DNA of 64,000 bases from Cacajao melanocephalus. Its lineage: Eukaryota > Chordata > Mammalia > Primates > Pitheciidae. The translations under genes and the position numbers were made by a program. Of this stretch, positions 16,826 to 29,735 are shown one piece after another. Below the pieces are notes generated by a model, which was given only the letters and a program-made list of their open reading frames with translations, was not told the origin of the DNA and did no database searches. Where the stretch lies: the NCBI GenBank assembly GCA_963573385.1, contig CAUYLG010061903.1, positions 1-64,000 of the forward strand, given 5' to 3'. Every line of letters begins with the position of its first letter. The stretch's first letter is position 1.

Positions 16826-17469
16826 TGAAATGTTTTTTTCTTTTGTCATCCTCCTTTATATCTCCATACACTTTCCTCATTGGGGTTTCTTTGACTAATA
16901 ATATTTCCTATCTTTAGCTCAGGGATGGAATTTAAATTATGTAATATATTGGTTTTGAAAATTACGCAATCAGGCTTTTTTTTTTTTGAGATAAGTGAGT
17001 AAACATTGCTAAACCAAAAGAAAGAATAAACTTTAATTCCACCTACAAAAGTAACCAGCTTTCTGGTATAAAACCTTACAGAAATGGAACTACTATTGCA
17101 TATATCCTTCTGTAGCTTATTTCCCCCCCTCTGCCCCCCACTTAATAATGAGTACCTTTCTAAGTCATCATATTTTCTGCTCAGTAGTTTCTCACTTCTG
17201 TAGTCCTGGGTTGGGGGGACTGCCATGTGAAGAGTCATGGGGTCTCACCACAGGTAAGAGGACGACAGTGTGGCTGGCTAGCTGACCTTTCATGCATTCC
17301 GTGGGAAGAAGTCTAGCTGGCCAGACTATTTCTTAAGGACCCGTGTGTTTCATAGCAAACTCCTGGGCTGAACATTGATTTGATATGTTTGTGAACTAGC
17401 TAGTTTACAAAATCTCAGGTGGAAATATTACTGTTTTCTTGGCCTATAGGCTGTCTGGTAAAGGCTTTT

Positions 17470-17565
17470 AGGAATAGAAGCATTTAGAGTTAGCCCTGGG
17501 TTTAAATCTTAGCTTAGCTACTTGTCAGCCTTGCAATCTCGGGCAAACTACTGAACCTCTCTGAA
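17470..17565 (+). mobile_element. MIR SINE relic
   Basis: CCTGGGTTTAAATCTTAGCT and GGGCAAACTACTGAACCTCT. Confidence 0.6.
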
Positions 17566-18089
17566 AGGGCTCTACCCTGTGAGTTGTGCCTTTTCCTCTC
17601 CCAGATCGAGGTCCCCTCTGCTGTGGAGCCTGGAGAGTTTGAGAACGGGGTCCACAGTCACTTAGCAAAGCGTCGCTGGAGCACCTCATGTGTGCAGCTC
17701 TTTGCTAGCAGGGCCCCAAGGGGCTTCTTCGGCCCAGAGTCTGGCTGGGAGACTAAGCTGACGCACACGTAGGAGGTGAGCTAGATTTTTGAAGAGGAAG
17801 GTGTGTGGGTATCAGAGAAGAAGGCTCAGATCTGTGACATTTGCAGTCAGGGACTTTGGAGGCAACTGAGACAGTCCTCTCACTTGAAAGATGTGAACAG
17901 AGGCCTCCAGAGGTGCAGAGACTCAGATACTCAGCTCATTAGTAGAGATATAGATGGATCAGTTCCCAGCTGCAGTGACCATCTGCTGTCTCATTCCCTT
18001 AGCTTAGAGGCTATTTATTATTAAGGATTTATTGAAAAAAAATTTCTGCTTTTTTCATTTGTCTTTTCCCCCCTGTGTTCTTTTTTTAA

Positions 18090-18419
<330 letters not shown>

Positions 18420-18461
18420 TCACTATTTATTTAGACAAATATTTCACATTCATGATTCTGT

Positions 18462-18716
18462 CTAGCTAAAAGTCCTTTTTGAGGCAATGCTGTTGGCTTT
18501 GGCCAGTTGGAGAATGGAATAATCCGACTCGCCCATCCTGCGAATGGCCCTCTGGATAACATAGGTTTTAAATTGGTCGTTAAACCTGCCCATAACCTTG
18601 TCAATATCGGCCACGTCCTTTTGCATGGCCGCATGGTCCTTGGCACCGATAATGTGGTTGCTGGTGGAGCGTTTCCATGGGATGTACAGGTTTATGAACT
18701 CACTGGCATTCTGCAT
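18462..18716 (-). pseudogene. RPS21P: RPS21-like retropseudogene (antisense to ST8SIA5)
   Basis: Minus-strand reading from the ATG at 18716-18714 to TAG at 18464-18462 gives 84 residues resembling ribosomal protein S21 (83 residues) end to end: MQN-SEF..LY.P.K near the start, IIGAKDHA in the middle, GRFN.QFKTY and RRMGESD.SIL.LAKA toward the end. It is intronless, which marks it as a retrocopy of a multi-exon gene. Relative to S21 it has one deleted residue near position 4, many substitutions, and an altered tail (SKRTFS instead of SKNF). There is no internal stop or frameshift. On the minus strand an AATAAA follows the stop by about 30 bp, but no clear A-tail remains because an Alu abuts that end. 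The open frame runs upstream into a MER5A, giving a 192-codon chimera (19040 to 18462) that is probably accidental. The symbol indicates parentage only. Confidence 0.85.
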
Positions 18717-18865
18717 ATTGAGACCACACTGGGCATGAACAGAGAAAGCTGTTTTGTTTTGTTCTCTGACCATTAAAGCTTTCTTCACATGCCGATGGTC
18801 TCTGATAGCCTGTTTATATTGAAGGGCCAGCCAGTCACTAGAAGATTTCTTGAAAGTTCTGTGGA

Positions 18866-19092
18866 TTGTTGTAGGCGGCAGTTCTTGACTGGGGCCGTTT
18901 TGCCCCCAGGAGACATTGGCAATGTCTGGAGACATTTTTAGTTGCTGCAACAGGACGGTCGAGGGTACAATGCTGCTGGCATCTAATGGTAGAGAGCAAA
19001 GATGTTGCTCGGTATACCGTAATGCACAGGATGATCCCACAGCAAACTAGTAGCAGCCTCAGATGCCATAGTGCCAGGCTGAAAAAGCCTGC
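18866..19092 (+). mobile_element. MER5A-type hAT-Charlie DNA transposon relic
   Basis: Matches the remembered MER5A body in order: GGCAGTTCTTGAC near the start, GGAGACATTGGCAATGTCTG, TGCTGGCATCTAATGG, CAATGCACAGGA and a terminal remnant near 19085. Non-autonomous, no coding capacity. Confidence 0.8.
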
Positions 19093-20212
19093 CTCTGGGC
19101 AATCAAGCAGACACCAGCCCTTTCCTCCATATCTGTTTATTTTGAGACGATCAGTTTCCCTCCTGAGAAACCCATCCCTCAACAAACCTGGAAGGCAAGG
19201 TGTGTGGCCCAAGCATTTGGAAGCCAGGTGCACTCAGTAAGCAGACTTTCAGGCACACCCGCTGTTTTCAGTGTAGTCTCTGATATAAGAAAACAGTGCA
19301 GAACTTCTGTGAGTCAGCTTCCCTGGAGAGCAATCTCCTGACATCCATGAGGTGGGCAGGGGAGTGACCAGGCTGCTCGGACTTGGGAAGAGGGCCTGGT
19401 GTGGGAATGCATGGGGCACTGGGGAGAGGGTTGTCTGTTTCTTGTGCAGACTTCAAACAATCCTGCTCTTAGCTCCATTTTGCACTCCCACCTTCACTGG
19501 CCCTGGGGACCTTCCATTCCTGAGCCTTCCTGAATTGTTCACTGCAAGTAGATCTGCTTCCGGCAGCCAGTCAGACGTCCAGTCTCCGGTGGAGGCCCAT
19601 GAACTTGTGCTTTTCATCTTCCAGCGTGTTATTGCTAGCCCCTTCTAAGACCTTCTCCCAACATGCATGTCTGAATTTATACCTTTGCTGTCATTTTAGT
19701 GAGGGTTGGGGAAAGAATCGAGATAAACGTGTGTTGAGTGCACATCTTGAACCAAAAGCAGTATCCTTGTGTGCTGGAATACTGTAGATTTTATTAAAAG
19801 CTCTGAAATGTGTCTGGCTTCTGAGGAAGACACAATGCTGGTTCTGGCTTTGTGTTAAGACTCTCTTCTGGCTTAACTAGAGTCAGTAATTGAGGGATGG
19901 CATGGTATAGGAGGTAGAGGCGCTCTGTGACCTTCGTCTTGCGAAGTCTCAACGTCCCTGTGTGTGAAATGCGTGCTGTCAGCCCTGTGGTACAGATGGA
20001 GTGAGAGGATGGGTGCAGGAGAGTAGAGAGCACTGCAGAGGGCTGTGGCTTGCCATCGCCATCCTCACAGTTGGAGTCAGTACCATCGTCTCCTTTAACT
20101 GCATGACCAAGGGCATGTGTCACTTGGGCACAGCGACAGAATGTGGCTCTCTGGTAGGCAGGCTTAACCCAGCAAATGAGCATGAGTACCGACTGCCTCG
20201 TTTTCTTGCCAG

Positions 20213-20320
20213 AGGCCTCCCGTTTGGTTGGCAGAGTGGCGACCAGCTGACCAATTGGACGGGGCTCTTTAATGTCACGGATGATCCAGCAGTGCAGAGC
20301 GGCAGTGACTCCAGCTCCAG
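20213..20320 (+). CDS. ST8SIA5: ST8SIA5 cassette exon (36-residue insert of the long isoform)
   Basis: 108-nt exon: acceptor TTTTCTTGCCAG before 20213, donor CAG|GTACAG after 20320. Its first base completes an Arg codon begun in exon 1 and its last two bases begin an Arg codon finished by exon 2, so it is a phase 2-2 exon that can be included or skipped freely. It encodes GLPFGWQSGD...SDSSSR, inserted after residue 44, that is in the stem between signal anchor and catalytic domain. The length accounts exactly for the difference between the known 376- and 412-residue ST8SIA5 forms. It contains two N-glycosylation sequons (NWT, NVT) six residues apart and a Ser/Asp-rich tail, consistent with an extended glycosylated stem. 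The donor lacks the consensus G at +5, which fits optional use. No repeat overlaps it. Confidence 0.88.
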
Positions 20321-21523
20321 GTACAGACCCCAGCAAATGGCCAGGGAGGGGGGAAGCCTGACCTGGGGTGGCCCTGCAGCCCCTGCCACATTGTCTACTT
20401 CCTAGGGTGGAAGAAGCAGGCTTGTTTCAGTGGCTCAAAACTCCCTGCACTCTGGTATCCTACCTGGTTCCTTTAACTTGAGGGTGAATGAATTTGAAGA
20501 ATGAGGCATAGGACCCAACCACAATCAAATAGGGATTCACTGGCCCCTTCTATCAGGGGGTAGGGTGGGGAGTCCTGATCTCAAACTTCCATTTAGGGGT
20601 GGGGGCCAAAGCTTTGTCTCTGCTGCAGGGATTTCAGATATCAGCCAGCACGTGTGTGTAGGGATGTGTGTGTGGGTGGCATCAGGGAGTGGGCGTCAGG
20701 TGGGTGTTCCCTGTTTCTCTGAAGTCCCTTCCCAGGCAGTCCCTGCTCTGCCCATTGGGGAGGTTGCCCTTGGCTGGAGCGGAACCATTTCCATCAAGAT
20801 GGTGCTGAGATTTGCTATGCACTCCATCATGTGGTTATTTCCTCTTTATCAGTCGTATTTGTTGAAATGAATTAAAATGAAATATTCTCAGGCTGGGCAC
20901 ACTCATTGCAGGGAGGGTATTGTAAAGAATTTTTGCAGACGAGGCAGGATACTGTTTCTGCTGGGAGCTGGGTGTGACTGGAACCTGCCAGCTAAGCGTT
21001 CCCAGGGGCTGATTAAGCTGTTTGGTTTCCTGATTTTTGTATTTCTAAGGAAGGGGTAACTCTGAGGTCCTTTTTCCTGAGAGAGAGGCTTGTAATTTTG
21101 TTGCTGGTGATTTTGACACACAGACATTAAATTGACCCTGCAGATGAGAAGTAATGGGTTTTTCAAGGACCCCTGATATGTATGTATTTATTCAATGCTC
21201 TGATGTCAGAAACCAGTCAGGCAAAGTTCCACAGACAGGCCTGAGGGTGTGGGGTGGCCGCACGCCGTGGCCTGGGCTGGAGGGTCTTATGCTGACCTTT
21301 GGGGCCACAGTTCTTTCCATGTAAGTGCAGAGGGGGCTCTGGATGTCACAGGTGAAGTGGGGGCCCATGCTTGTCCTGGGATGCTGAGCCCCATGCTGGC
21401 CTGTCTGCTGAGCAGCCTGCCTCCCAGGTAGTGAGCAGTCTAGGTAAGTCAGCAAGCGTGTACCTCCCTACTGGACTTCTAGAAGAGTTCTTCAAGAGGT
21501 TTGAGGTAGAAGACGTGAGTCAA

Positions 21524-21811
<288 letters not shown>

Positions 21812-21939
21812 TCAAGTGAGCAAGGCAGACAGACGGGCCCCTGGGAAGCTGTTTCTGGGCAGATGTCTCCAGGCAGTGGCTGAAACCATTGCCATTGCGT
21901 GGGCGCCATTCCTGACTTTTCTTGCTGCCAGCATCTTTT

Positions 21940-22160
21940 GTCTTTTCTTCCTCTTGCCATGGTTTTGCCTGTAACTTCCCTTCCCCTCTCACTGCACCTG
22001 TGTTCTCCTCCGCCTTTCTTCCTGTTACCTGTTCTTGGCCCTCCTTCCTTTCCCCCTCCCCAGTGCCTCCCTCTCTCCTCCATGTCCTTGCTTCCCTGCT
22101 CCCTTTCTCCCTCCCCTTGCTCTTTATTTTCTCTGCCCCTCTCTCCGTGACCTGGGCCAG
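21940..22160 (+). repeat. Pyrimidine-rich stretch
   Basis: About 220 bp dominated by C and T on the plus strand (CCTTTCCCCCTCCCC and similar). No repeat unit. Confidence 0.7.
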
Positions 22161-23088
22161 CTTCCTCTTTCCTATCAGCTGGGAGCCCACAGGGTCAGAG
22201 ACACAGCTGTCGTCTGTTAAGTCGGTTTTGGAATTCAGGTGCCTTTGATGCAATGTCATTACCAGCTGAGTTGACTTCCTTCTGGAGCGCTCCCATTTGA
22301 GCCAGAATTCCCTTAATCACAGAAAAAATGGCATGAACACAACTCCCACATTTTCCTGGGACAATTCCAATTTCAAATCTCTACTTCTAGTTGACCCCAA
22401 AATACCCACCTGGTTGAAGGACTGCAGTATGTAGAGTCTCCACATGTGGGAAATATGGTTAATGTAGTTAGAATGGAATCGGATGTTGAAGATTTTTCAC
22501 CCTGGCATGTGAGCAGCTTCTGCCTTCTTTAAAATGGGCGGGACAGCTCCTGGCAGCAGATGTGCAGAGCTTGGGGGAGGACCTAACGAGGACACCATGT
22601 ACATTGTCCCAATTAACAACTCTCCAAATCTGGAAGATGGGATGAGCTTCATGGTATTATTCACCTATTGAATAATTCAGTGCATGCCATGTTTTGCTAT
22701 CTATAGTTGTGTGGTGTTGAAGTGTGGTACAACCTGTTATCATTTATTATTAACAGTTTGGAAAGGAAGTCAGGAAGTACCAAATATAACCAGAGGATGA
22801 AGAGGGGCAAAAAAGCAAATGACTCATACATGGTATATACTCAAGCAGGAGCCACAGAGAGAAGGAGCCAGTCCAAATGATTAGTCCGGAAAACTACAAC
22901 AGGCCCACAAAGCAAATTCAAGCCAGATAGTGCTCAGAAAAGGCTATGGTCAGATGTTCTTATTGGTCACAGGCTGGGGGAAGTCCAGGCTGAATTAGAA
23001 AGGTGTGAGCTATCAGATATACACTGACATATAGCTTTATTAGTTTCAAGTCTAGGTCTATAAAGTGTTATCCAATAAGCATCTTTAG

Positions 23089-23429
<341 letters not shown>

Positions 23430-23539
23430 AGAATAATTTTCAATCAGCAAATATTTCTATTTAGGTGGATGTTTTGCACAAGTAGGAAGGCCTGTGAAGA
23501 CATTTCTCATGTGTTTATGTTTCCATCTTCTCAGAAAGA

Positions 23540-23645
23540 CAGTGATTGTGCATCTTCAGTTTTGAATTCTCAGCACCTAGCGTGGCACGTGTTATGTAGT
23601 AGGTACTCAATAAATGTGAATTATGTAAAAAAAAAAAAAAAAAAA
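23540..23645 (+). repeat. L2/MIR-like 3' end with A19 run
   Basis: CACCTAGCGTGGCACGTG...GTAGGTACTCAATAAATG resembles the conserved 3' end of L2/MIR; followed by 19 A residues at 23627-23645. Confidence 0.6.
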
Positions 23646-24757
23646 CACGAATTAAGCAAGGAAATAGTAAAGGCTGTTGGTAAGAAAGCAAACTTCAATT
23701 TCAGTGTTTCTGAGTCTCCCCTTAGAGATTTATTCCTTTGGATTCAGCCTTGTCTCCTGTTACTGACTTTGAAAAGTTATCTCCTTTCTGGAAACACTTT
23801 AGAATCAGAAACTCATTCACAGGCTGCAATTGCCAGATTATTTTCTCTTGAAAAGAGCTGATAGTAGGGCAGGCTGAGTGTGCAGAGGAAGACTGATAGT
23901 TGTTGGGAGTGAGGTATAAAAAGTAGAGATGGGGCAGTGAAGGCAGATGACATACTCCTGCGCTAACTGACTAGACCTCCTCCTGAACACCCCTCACCGA
24001 GCATGGCCTCTCTGGAGCGGCGGAGGATAGGGGGTACTTGCCTTCCATGGTCAGCTCCAACCCCGATCCTTCTGGCCTGGCCTAGCTGCCTGTCTGCCCA
24101 GCAGCTGCTCTGAGAGCCGGGGAAGGCAGTGGCGCCCTCATGGTCGTGGTCTCTGTCCTGCAGGGTAGGCAGTGTTGCATGTACTGCCTCAGGACTTCCC
24201 GGGAAAATATCCCTCCCTTCAGTCACAGAGACAGACGACAGCTGAGGAAAGAGTCCGCCAGGCACTGTCCCAGCAGAGTTGACTGTCAGTCTGGCCCATC
24301 ACCATAGCACTCAGCTTCTGCCAACTGCGGCTGGCTCCACATCCAAGTCCTCGTCCTCCCACCAGTACCCACTTCCTCCTTGAAGACTTCCCTGCTAGCC
24401 CCAGCCCAACTGAATCCCTTTTAACTCTGCCTTCTGTAGATACGCCTGCCTCCAGGGCAATTTCTGTCATGCACACACAGGGAACTCTCTGGCAAGTGTA
24501 CATAATCCTTCTGTGTTTGCTCAAGTATTGCCCATATCCCGAGGAGCCTCTGGCCTTGGAGAACTGGGCTGGACCACCTGTGTGAGCATCTCCAGGGCCC
24601 TCTGGATCCTCTAGATCCAGGCACAGCCATAGGCTCCATGGCTGGCTGGCCTCACTGGCCCCTTTTCCATACTCCACATGAATCTTGGCCCTCCTGGCCC
24701 CACTGGAATGGGCTGGCAAGAGGAGGCGTGGAAGGCAACTCAGGAGACACTTCTCTC

Positions 24758-24925
24758 TAGACACAGTGGTGCATGCTTGTAGTCCTAGCTACTCAGGAGG
24801 CTGAAGTCAGAAGATCATTTCAGCCCAGAAGTTTGAGGCTACAGTGAGCTGAGATTGTGCCACTGCACTCCAGCCTGAGTGACAGAGTAAGACCTTATCT
24901 AAAAAAATAACAATAATTAAAAAAA
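24758..24925 (+). mobile_element. Half Alu (right-arm or FRAM-like)
   Basis: GTGGTGCATGCTTGTAGTCC to CCAGCCTGAGTGACAGAG and an A-rich tail; only one arm. Confidence 0.85.
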
Positions 24926-26649
24926 CCCCAGTAGATCACTCTGTGCAACTGTTGTCAAAGCTGCAGCGTTGATCTCAGACAAGATGATCTTAGGGTCTCT
25001 CATCTCCACCTTCCCTGTCTCTTCCACTTTCTATCTTTTGTGTCTTTGTCCCTCCCGCCTTCCCAACTGTGCTTAGTGTTTTTCTGATTGTTGCCTCTGA
25101 AAAAGGTATCCCTCCACCTGCTCCTGGGAATCATGCATTTCAAAGAGGAGCCCTTGCGGGCAGTGTGACCCCTGCAGTCCTGAATGCCAGAATGCCATCA
25201 TGGCCAGGCTGAGGGCAGGGCAGCGGAGGAAGTGCACTCCTGCATGGCAGGTGCAGCTGGCTCGCTTAAGTCTTCCCAGTCAATGTTCACTTTTGCAGGA
25301 AAGGAGAGAAAAAGAGCCGGAGCTCTTGGGCTTCACCCAACTGAGAAGGATTTGGAGATGCAGGTTTGGCAGAGTGTTCTGGGCTGGTGCTAGAAAAACA
25401 AAAAGCAAAGCAAACATAGTTTTCCCCTTTGGTCCCATGCGCCTGATGTGGGCTTCTTCGGGCCTGGCAGAATCCAGGCTGCGTGTGGCTGAGGCTGTTG
25501 GTGGAAGCGGAGTTGTTCGCACTGGGGGACTCCTCCTTTTCAAGTGGTGGTTGCTCCAGGAGCGCCCTGAACCCAAAGCTTTGTGGCTTTTGAGTCTCTG
25601 TGGAGTCTCCTGGGCAAATAACCACTTACATGAACGTTGTGTGCTGCCTCAATTACTTCATCTGCAAAACTGAGATCATTAACCCAACTCTGGGGGTAAT
25701 ACAAAGGAGGTCATGGGCTCTGTAACCCCCTGAGAGCTCCAAGGTTAAAGCACCTCTCAGGTCTCCATAGGGCTTGGTGGAGGTGGAGCGAGAAGGTCTA
25801 TTCCCACCCTGCTCAGTCTCTCCTGGGGTCCTCTGAGTGGGCTCAGCTTCGCCCCAGACTCACAGCACTTCCCTGGGGGACTAGCACTCCCTCCCTGGGC
25901 CTAGTCTGCCTCTTTGTAAACTGAGGAGGCTGGATCGGATGGGTGCAGTGCCTGTCAGGACCTCCCCCTTCTTCACCCCAGGTCAGCTCCCCAAACTCCT
26001 TTCCTCCCTTCAGCTTCCACCACCCATTCTCCCTCTTCTTCTTCACACTCCTATGCTTCCTACCTTTTAGACTATCTTTGAGAATTTTATGCCAATAACT
26101 TAGCAAAGGCAGGAGGCTAGGGGAAGGCATGAGAATGGGAAGGAAGGAAAGAAAAGGAAGGTGGGGTCAGGCTGGAAGGACCAAGCATCCACTCACCCAT
26201 TAGATTAGGGGATGCTCACAAGGTTGAGGCAGCTAGAGGCTCTTCCAGCTTTCTACCGCACGTCGCCATTTATAGCCTGGCATCCCCGTGACTCGATGGC
26301 CACCAAGACCTTGCTGAGCTACTAAGTGATGGCAGATCATGAAGCTCGCAAAGAGGCCATCCTTTCCCGTGTGAGCCTCCTGGTTCAAAGCATTTCCTCT
26401 GGATGATTGTAAATCTTTCTTCCCTAAGTCTCACCTGGGGCTCTTAGGCTTGCCTTTTGGAGGCTCGCAGAACACTGAGGTCTGTCCTTTCTTCCTCCAG
26501 CCATCCCTTCACACTTTGGGAGACATCTCATTCTCTCCACTTGCTCCAGGACTGGGTCTTTGGACACTCGCTCAGCCCTCCTTCACCTGCAGACTTCCAT
26601 GGCACCATCTCCAACATCTCCCACTCCTGGCCTTGCTTCCACCTACACT

Positions 26650-27262
26650 GGGGGACATCTGTTCCCTGCTCCCTTGAATCTGCTCTTGTCAAGGTCACTA
26701 ATGACCTCCTGGTTGCTAGATCAGTGGTGCCTTCTCTGTCTTCCTCTTCTTTGACCCCCATTAGCACTGAGTAGAGTTGACCCATCTGTCCTGGAAATAC
26801 TGTCTCCTCTTAGCTTCTGTGTCCCTGGGCTCTGCGTCTGGGTTTTCTTTCACCTGCAGACCTTCCTTCTCAGTGTCCTTTGCTGCCATCTGAATGTGGG
26901 AGCTGACCTCAGGCCTGTCCTTGGCCCTCCTCCTTCCTCTGTCTGAACTCTCTCCCAGTGTCTCCTCGCATCCCTTGTCCTTTGACTCTGGAATGTGCAT
27001 CTCCAGCCCTGACTTCTGCACTGGGCCTCAGACATGTGCATCTGACTGCCTACCTGTGATCTCCTCTAGATGTCTGACAGCACAGCAAACTTCACATGGC
27101 CAAAGAATCTTTCCATCCACACCCCAAACCTGTTCATCTCTCTAACCCTTAAATGGCTATGTCATTCCACTAATTGTTCAAGCTGAAGTTCTAGGAGTTA
27201 CTGTTGATTTATGTCTCTCTTTCACTTTCTAAATTATCAGTGCATTTTTGGGGTTACCACCT
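26650..27262 (+). mobile_element. L2 LINE relic (reverse-transcriptase region)
   Basis: CTTGTCAAGGTCACTAATGA, GTGGGAGCTGACCTCAGG, AATGTGCATCTCCAGCCC and GTTACTGTTGATTTATG follow the order of L2 ORF2. Broken by many stops and indels; continues after the LTR-like insertion at 27265. Confidence 0.75.
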
Positions 27263-27264
27263 CT

Positions 27265-27790
27265 GGAGTTCTGTCCTGCGGACCCAGTCTCAACAATGAA
27301 TGAATAAATTCACTCAGACACAGAATACAGTGAACGAGTGGGCTGGGGTGTCTGTGGCCACTCACAGACGCTTGAGGAGAGTGCTGTAAAGAGATAGCAG
27401 CTGTTGGCCATGACACGCTGGCCTCATCAGCCTTTATTCAGCACATATTAAATGACAAAGACTTTGAGTTAACACTGCTAGACCGTGAAGGTTAAAGGCC
27501 AGTTTCCAAGACCTAAAGCAAACACCATTAGTGAGTAATACGCCTGGTCGACCTCCGCCCAAGAGAGTCACTCGGAATGAGTAAGGGTTAGTTTATAGGA
27601 CCACATGAGTAAACAAGTTAGTTAGGTAAACTCCCCACATTCCTTTGTTTCTACTCTAACTTATTTAACTAAGGGGACAAGTCTGCCTTCAGCCAAGTAT
27701 TATAATAAAAACCCTTAGGCCTTCCAAAAGAGCTTGTGTATATTTTCCGTAACTAAAATTTCTCCCACCAGCCTGACCGAATCCCCACAG
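27265..27790 (+). mobile_element. LTR-like element, copy B, inserted in an L2
   Basis: Related to 6705-7300 but better preserved; begins TTCTGTCCTGCGGACCCAGT and ends CCTGACCGAATCCCCACAG. L2 sequence lies on both sides. Confidence 0.7.
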
Positions 27791-27794
27791 TGCA

Positions 27795-28350
27795 TCCTGC
27801 TGGTTCCATTCCTAAACTATTTCTTGGGTCTGTCTCCTCCCCACTTTCTTTGCCACCCCTTGGTGCAATCGACTGTCTTCTTATGCTGTAATAGCTTGTC
27901 CTCTCTCCCTTTACAATCCCTTATCCCCACATCAGATCGTGTTGTTCCTCTGTTGAGTCCCCATGATACTGGGTGCCCCACAGGCCCAGCTTGACCTGGC
28001 TCTGCTCACCTCTCGGGCCTCCACAACCCTGCCTAGCCACATTGGCAGCTGCTATTGCAGAGCAAGTGATTGTATCTACTCACTGTTCCTTCTCTGGGAA
28101 GATCTTCCCGCACATCTGCATAGGGCCCCATACCTCTATTCATGTCCCCTGTCCAGAGTGGCATTCCTGGGTCCCCAAGTGCCCTCCAGTTCCTTGTCCT
28201 GCTTTTTTTGGAAGAGTTATGGCTACTTGGCATTTTATTGAGTGAATCATTTATTGTTGCCAGGGGGGTGGGGACTCTGGCTAGTTCATCAGTGCATTCT
28301 GGCCTGAAACAGTGCCTGGCACACAGTAGAGGGTCCATAAATCTTTGATG
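27795..28350 (+). mobile_element. L2 LINE relic, 3' part
   Basis: ATCAGATCGTGTTGTTCCTC, CTCTGGGAAGATCTTCC and the 3' terminus AACAGTGCCTGGCACACAGT. Confidence 0.7.
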
Positions 28351-29534
28351 AGTCAAAGAGGAGAAAAGCCCTTCTCACCCATCAACAGTACAGACAGGCC
28401 ATGGAGGAGCTGTGTGTAATTCTGCATAACAAGAGCTGGGCTGGAGGGTTGCCCAGGGGCTGCAGGCACAGAGGAGGGAGGGCCGCAAAGGCAGCCAGTA
28501 GAAGCTGACCCCTGGGCTGACTCTGCTGGATGAGTAGGCAGGGACTAGCAAGACACCAAAGAAGAGTATTCCAGACAGAGAGACTCCTCCAGGCGTGAGA
28601 AGACTGAATCCTGTCCCTGGCACTGGGGTGGAGATGGGACTACTCACGAAGGAGAAGTGGTGAGAGTTGGCGGAAGATGGAGGAAGGAGAAGGAGGCAGC
28701 TAGGATGTAGCTCTTGGCTAGGGCACCTGTGGGCATGGTGGTCAAAGTCCACCAGGAGCGGTAGGGACACTGGCCAGTGCTGGCGTCCACACACTGAGGT
28801 GTTCCCGGCTGTTGAGCTGAATTTTACAAAGGGAAGCCTTTCAGGGCTCCCTAGTCTGGCCTGGAAAATAAGGTCATCACGTACGTACTCTCACAGGGAA
28901 TATGTTAGACACTGCAGAACTGGTGGGTGGGGAAGGAGGAATGAATCTAGACATCAGTCTTTGCCCCAGTCCCCCCAACCCCCACCCTGTGCCAGAAATG
29001 ACCCTCAGGCTTGGTGTGAGGTACACACCTGGGACAGATTAATCCCAGGACTATTTAAGGTTGCACCGAGAATGTCAGGCTTTTTATCATCCAGTTCTGA
29101 TATCTCAAAACAGCTCTGGTAATTCCTGGGGACAGATGAGTGAACGGTGGCCCAAAGAGGGCAGGTGACGTTCAAGGCTGCCGAGCCGGGCCGTGGACCA
29201 GCCAAGGGGTCGGAGCCAGGGCTCTCCACTGCTGTGGCAGTGTCTCCTGGCAGCTGTGACCTGCCGTTGTTAACAGCTGAGTCTTGCCTGTCTTCTACCT
29301 ATCTGGGAAGGCACTTCAGTCCTTTGAATTGTCAGGCTGCAATTTTCAGACTCTGATTTCTGTGCGTTTGCTGTGATGGGTCGTGTGCTATCTCGAGATG
29401 GCAGCTGTTCTGGCTCTAGAAATAGCACTGAGCTCACTAAAGGGCTGCTGCCCTTGGGAGGGGGAGGGGCTGCTGACTGAGAAAACCCCCAGAGAACCAG
29501 GGCTGTCAGACTTGGGGAGGGGAAGTGCAGTGAC

Positions 29535-29735
29535 ATGATTAAGAGCAGGGGTTCCAGGCTCTCTCAGTCCTCAGGTTTCTTTTCCAGTACCACCATTTAC
29601 CAGCTGAACGACCTTGGGCAAGTTACCTTAACTCTTGTAGTTTGAGTCCGAGATATAAAATGGGAGAAATTATGCTTGCCTCATAGGGGTATTGGGAGGA
29701 TTAAATGAGACCAAGTTAAAGGGTCTGGTATCAGG
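29535..29735 (+). mobile_element. MIR SINE relic
   Basis: CGACCTTGGGCAAGTTACCT, AAAATGGGAGAAATTATGC and TTGGGAGGATTAAATGAG. Confidence 0.7.

Noticed and set aside
28667..29122. 151-codon plus-strand frame
   Set aside because: No recognisable domain, no splice partners; within expected chance length for this composition.
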